A DNA stretch of 64,000 bases from Artemisia argyi. Lineage: Eukaryota; Streptophyta; Magnoliopsida; Asterales; Asteraceae. Position 1 is the stretch's first letter, and every line of letters begins with the position of its first letter. The DNA lies in NCBI GenBank assembly GCA_030686995.1, contig CM060708.1, positions 184,838,126 to 184,902,125 on the forward strand, read 5' to 3'. A program made the position numbers and the translations under genes. The notes below the pieces were generated by a model. The model saw only the letters and a list, made by a program, of their open reading frames with translations. It did not search any database and was not told where the DNA came from. Shown piece after piece: positions 60,401 to 64,000 of the stretch.

Positions 60401-61423
60401 AATAAGAAAACAGAAAACTAACACAACTTATATTAAAAACCTACACAAAAACTACACACCTCAATGATTGAGGATCAGGAAGCTCTCAAGTGTGCTTTCT
60501 CATTCTCAATCTCGTCCCTTGATTTCAGCTTCATATCTAAGCAGTAATTGTGGCCTTTGGATCATGTGTCAATGATGAATGAATCCTGTGTGTGCTTGAT
60601 TATTGGTCCACGTGTCCCTGACATTCTCTGTCATGTGCGTATGCTTCTAGAATTAACCAATCATTGGTAATTATTGATTACACGGGGTAATTGGGTGTGT
60701 GGAGTTTTAGGGTTCTAGTAACAATGGTCATTTTCTGGGTTAAAATGGGATTTGGGGGGCGGGTAAATTAAATTGGGTGTTTTATTAGTATAGGGGTGTT
60801 GACCGATTTTGTTGACCGGGTAAGGGTGCAGGCCGGGTAAGGGTATTAGGGGAATGGGCTGTTGTGTTTTGGGCTTGATTATTTTTGGGTTAATATTTAA
60901 CTTGGATCCGGTTGTTATGGTTTAGTAATAGCTTAGTAATTTTAACAAGGACCAAAGTTGTATTTTCTGAAACTGTAGGGACCAAATCTGACTTTCTTCC
61001 AAAGTTTCTTCCAAGGGTATTTGTTGTCAATCTCTGAATCATGGAGGATGCATGTTGACTTTTCATCAAATGTTTCTTCAAAGGACCATTCTTGTAATTA
61101 TTTGGAAGTACAGGGACTATAGTTGCCAATATCTCCAAACTTTGACCAGGGACTAATCTTGTAACTTTATGAATCTCTGAGGATTTCTTATGACTTTTTG
61201 AGCTTTCTTTGATCATTAAGCTTCCCCGGCTCCGGCTTTTGACCCTTTTCCATTCTCGTACTCGTTTTTGTCGGTTTTGGCTTGTTTTTGTCCATTTTTC
61301 ACATATCCGTACCTACACATACACAAATACAAAAATACATATTCTCTTGACATATTTGGTTAGTATTTGGTGTATTTGGTCTGATTTAAGGCCTAAAAAG
61401 GATGTGTGAACAAGCACACATCA
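57479..61423 (-). mobile_element. 3' LTR (and possibly flank) of a minus-strand Athila-type element
   Basis: The LTR begins on the minus strand at 61423 with TGATGTGTGCTTGTTCACAC, a small hairpin, directly after the polypurine tract. The body is rich in GCTTAT/ATAAGC words (58540-60150) and in 'gggaccaaat' phrases (60940-61170). The distal end is unresolved: 57479, where the minus strand reads TTTATACA, is a guess. No gene is supported. Confidence 0.5.
58078..58510. repeat. three diverged ~151-bp tandem repeats
   Basis: 'gactttttatttattttt', 'ggctttttgtgatattttta' and 'ggctttttctgattttttt' at 58078, 58229 and about 58380, each followed by 'atgaattaaaaact' or a close variant and an A-rich tail. 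Confidence 0.65.
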
Positions 61424-61439
61424 AAACTCCCCCAGACGA
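61424..61439 (-). promoter_or_regulatory. polypurine-type tract before the Athila 3' LTR
   Basis: Minus strand TCGTCTGGGGGAGTTT directly precedes LTR start TGATGTG; plus-strand DNA synthesis of the element would start here. Confidence 0.7.
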
Positions 61440-63363
61440 AGGTATTGTCGTGCCCTCACGCAATGTTATCACCTCACGCTTAAAAGATAAATAATTTCAA
61501 AACCTCTTTTTACTGACGTTGTAAAGTAGCAATGATGTTCAAAAGAGATCTCAAAATCATTTATTCTAAAAAATGCTCCGTTTTCTGATTTTCATGAATA
61601 ACAGCTACTACTACTATTTTTGTACTTTTTCATTTTTATATATGTGACAGTTTGCTTGACTTTCATTATCAATTCATATCTGTTAATAATTTTCAGTGTC
61701 TATGAGTAGAAACACTTCTCACAGAGAAGAGACCATACGGATAAAAATCGTCATCCTTGATTTTTCACAAGCCCCCAACCTAAGCGTAAAATCGAAATCA
61801 TTGTTTATCCATAAGTTAGATGCTAACACTACCCACAAAAGTTACTTGTGTAATTACCTTTTGTTCTCAGTTCCTAAGTTTTGTATCTCAAGATTTTAAT
61901 TTGTGAGAAATGAATTTCTTCAGATTTTCTCATTTTGATAGTTATTAGTCCGATAAGAGCACAAAATTTGAACGCTAAGTAGTTTCCAAACATTCCCTCG
62001 AAAACCACTGCATACAGAAATTGGGTCCACATGAAGGTCTCTGATTTAACACGATTTTGAGGGCCCCCTTTTTATTTACAGCCGAAACATCCCATGTTTG
62101 AGACCCGAGACGGAAGCTTTTTATTAGGGAAACCCCGGAGTCGAAGCTTGGCATTTTTGCATAATTATAAGCACTTTAATAATATTTGGTCATTAGTCCT
62201 TTATTTCAATTACAACAACGGTTTATGAGCCGCCAAGATGTAAGAGCTTTATTATGACCTTGGATTTATATCCGCTGCTTTTTATAGCTTTGGATTCCTC
62301 TGCCTTATTATTGGCTTTGGATTATTATTATTGATATTCATAATCATATGCCAAACCCCGAGTCCTACGGCCTTTACTAAGATCACAACATCGGCTGCGA
62401 ACCGGCAAGATGCAATAGTCTGTTTCACAGTAACACTGGCAGTACCCCTATGTGTACCAAACCCCCATATGCAGAGATTTTGTTGGGAACGAGAAAAAAC
62501 TAAGTATTGCCCAAACCCCATACACTTAATTAATCCTAGATATCTATTTTTATTGGTGTGCAATCTTGTGGGAACAAGGAGGCCACAAGTACCTTTCGTG
62601 GGCTCTAAAGAGATCCAACTACTCCACGTTTAGCACGAAACTTCTAAAAAATCTCTATCATTCCTCGATCTCCGCAAATTTAAAATCTCAAGTAATGAGA
62701 TCCGCGGATGCTTAGCCGATAATCTTTTGATTATATTGGTTAAGGGAGACGAGCTAGGGCTCAACACGCCCGGTCAAGTCGGAACATTTATTTCTACCCT
62801 CGCCGGTAGGAAAGTCAAAACAAGGTGTCAAATCTTATTATTATACCATATATTTCATTTTTTTTACAATAAAAAGGTGACAAAAATTTAAAATTTTGGT
62901 GGAAAAACGGAGTTGCGTGAGTTAACAGCTCAGACGAAGGTGCCAGGTCAAATCGAATCGAAGATTCACCCCCCTCCCAGACTAAAGTGAAACATTGTCC
63001 TCAATGTTTTAAGGGTACGGGTAGTCTTACGTAAAATCTAAGGCCGTTTATTAAGTATGCCAAGAGATAAACGTTAGTCGATAAGATTTTGGATATGGTG
63101 AATTTCCAAAAAAGCAGTGAAGAATGAGACTCGAGTGGAGAGAATGACAAAACACGAGCACGAGAGTCCTCAAACTTTGGGGAAATTCCTGAACATTCAC
63201 AAACAACCACGAAAACACGAGTTTGGAAAGGGTTGCCCCCCTCACGTCACGTTACTTAAGAAATAGAAAATAAAGAAAATGAAAATGGATAAGCATGGGG
63301 TGCCTCCCACGAAGCTCTTGTTTTTTATTACCGAGTCACATGAGCTTGACTCAATCCCCGAAT
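61440..63363 (-). mobile_element. Athila 3' non-coding region
   Basis: Minus-strand order after integrase: 'gcttcgtgggaggcacccca' (63290-63325), 'ttgaggacaatgtttcactt' then 'tagtctgggaggggg' (about 62968-63005), then 1.5 kb without a coding frame, then the polypurine tract. The two motifs are conserved in the plus-strand Athila at 44128-45030. Confidence 0.75.
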
Positions 63364-64000
63364 TTAGTTTTCCTTAGGGAAAGTTTGGAGATCCGAGACA
63401 ACCATGGGTGGTATGTCCCCTCCGAAATAATGTTTGAGAGGATGACCATTCACCTTAAAGTTGGGACCATTAGATTGAGCAAGCTCGACGGTTCCATAAG
63501 GAAAAACTTGGGTAATGGTGAATGGTCCAGACCAACGGGTTATAAGCTTGCCCGAGAATATCTTCAATCGAGAATTGAAAAGAAGGACTCGATCATCAAC
63601 GTTGAAAACGCGATCTTTAATCTTAGCATCATGAATCCTCTTTGTATTCTCTTTGTAGATCAAAGAATTCTCATAGGCATGATCACGAAGCTCAGTTAAT
63701 TCATTCAATTGAACTTTACGATGATCACCCGCGGTTTGAAGGTCAAAATTAGCATGTTTCAAGGCCCAGTAGGCCTTGTGGTCAAGTTCAAAGGGCAAAT
63801 GGCAGGCCTTCTCGTAAACCAGCTTGTAAGGAGTGCACCCAATGGGTGTTTTGTAAGCGGTACGAAAAGCCCATAATGCATCATCTAACTTATCAGCCCA
63901 TGAAGCACGATGTTCTCCTACGGTCCTTTCTAAGATACGTTTCAAGCCACGATTGGACACCTCAACTTGACCACTCGTTTGTGGATGATATGCAGTAGAA
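63364..64000 (-). CDS. Athila-type integrase, C-terminal half (partial at window edge)
   Basis: The frame is open from the right window edge to TAA at 63364, about 211 codons. It begins in the catalytic core ([20 protein letters not shown], containing the catalytic Glu of the DDE triad) and continues [20 protein letters not shown] and [21 protein letters not shown] charged helical region follows, then the C-terminal DNA-binding fold ([32 protein letters not shown]) and the [12 protein letters not shown] signature typical of the Athila lineage. No stop or frameshift is visible in this part, unlike the other elements in the window. The upstream domains lie outside. Confidence 0.9.
   Translation of the reverse strand, partial: STAYHPQTSGQVEVSNRGLKRILERTVGEHRASWADKLDDALWAFRTAYKTPIGCTPYKLVYEKACHLPFELDHKAYWALKHANFDLQTAGDHRKVQLNELTELRDHAYENSLIYKENTKRIHDAKIKDRVFNVDDRVLLFNSRLKIFSGKLITRWSGPFTITQVFPYGTVELAQSNGPNFKVNGHPLKHYFGGDIPPMVVSDLQTFPKEN

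Noticed and set aside
63295..63699. 134-codon plus-strand ORF
   Set aside because: Antisense shadow of the Athila integrase.

Overview
The window is a repeat-dense, AT-rich stretch of a plant nuclear genome. Every recognisable protein belongs to a transposable element: Athila-type and Tekay/Del-type Ty3/gypsy, SIRE-like Ty1/copia, and a CACTA transposon. Stowaway, Tourist and Mutator-like MITEs are also present. I found no convincing host gene, rRNA or tRNA. The proline-rich plus coiled-coil ORF placed upstream of gag in the Tekay-like element resembles elements I associate with Asteraceae, so an Asteraceae eudicot is my best guess (low confidence).

Layout. 1-6350: gypsy LTR remnants, a small foldback element (1207-1887), a Stowaway MITE (2227-2481), and a Tourist-like element with a TAA target duplication (3317-4581). 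6355-10609: a giant foldback element. Its arms are 10-bp repeats with one T-tract (or A-tract) per helical turn, interleaved with arrays of a 21-bp dyad unit and split by a copia solo LTR. 11786-11965: a palindromic MITE. 13906-24683: one CACTA transposon (TIR CACTACAACAA, TSD AGC). It carries an apparently intact six-exon TNPA-type gene but no recognisable TNPD transposase, plus two small unrecognised ORFs, a ~1.6 kb 41-bp minisatellite and several hairpin repeat families. 25471-25774: a Mutator-like MITE with a perfect 9-bp TSD. 26214-26705: a second small foldback element.

28381-41119: a full-length Tekay-like gypsy element with ~3.3 kb LTRs. All its domains are present but disabled by in-frame stops and by changes in RT and RNase H catalytic residues. 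It ends inside the gag of an Athila-like element running to about 48865. That host element has lost RT, RNase H and integrase, carries a solo LTR in its protease (42161-43584, TSD TCAAC), and carries a copia solo LTR in its 3' region (45829-47397). 48866-51384: a minus-strand copia fragment (LTR, primer-binding site, broken gag). 51395-52200: a further LTR fragment. 52869-54302: a Mutator-like foldback element with a perfect 9-bp TSD and ~300-bp TIRs. From about 57480 to the right edge lies a second Athila element on the minus strand (LTR, polypurine tract, 3' region, integrase C-terminus), cut by the window.

The most unusual signal is the set of foldback elements. The two larger ones have different termini and target-site behaviour, yet both have arms built from 10-bp-phased T-tract repeats. 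These should be strongly curved as DNA and, if transcribed, would form long hairpin RNA.
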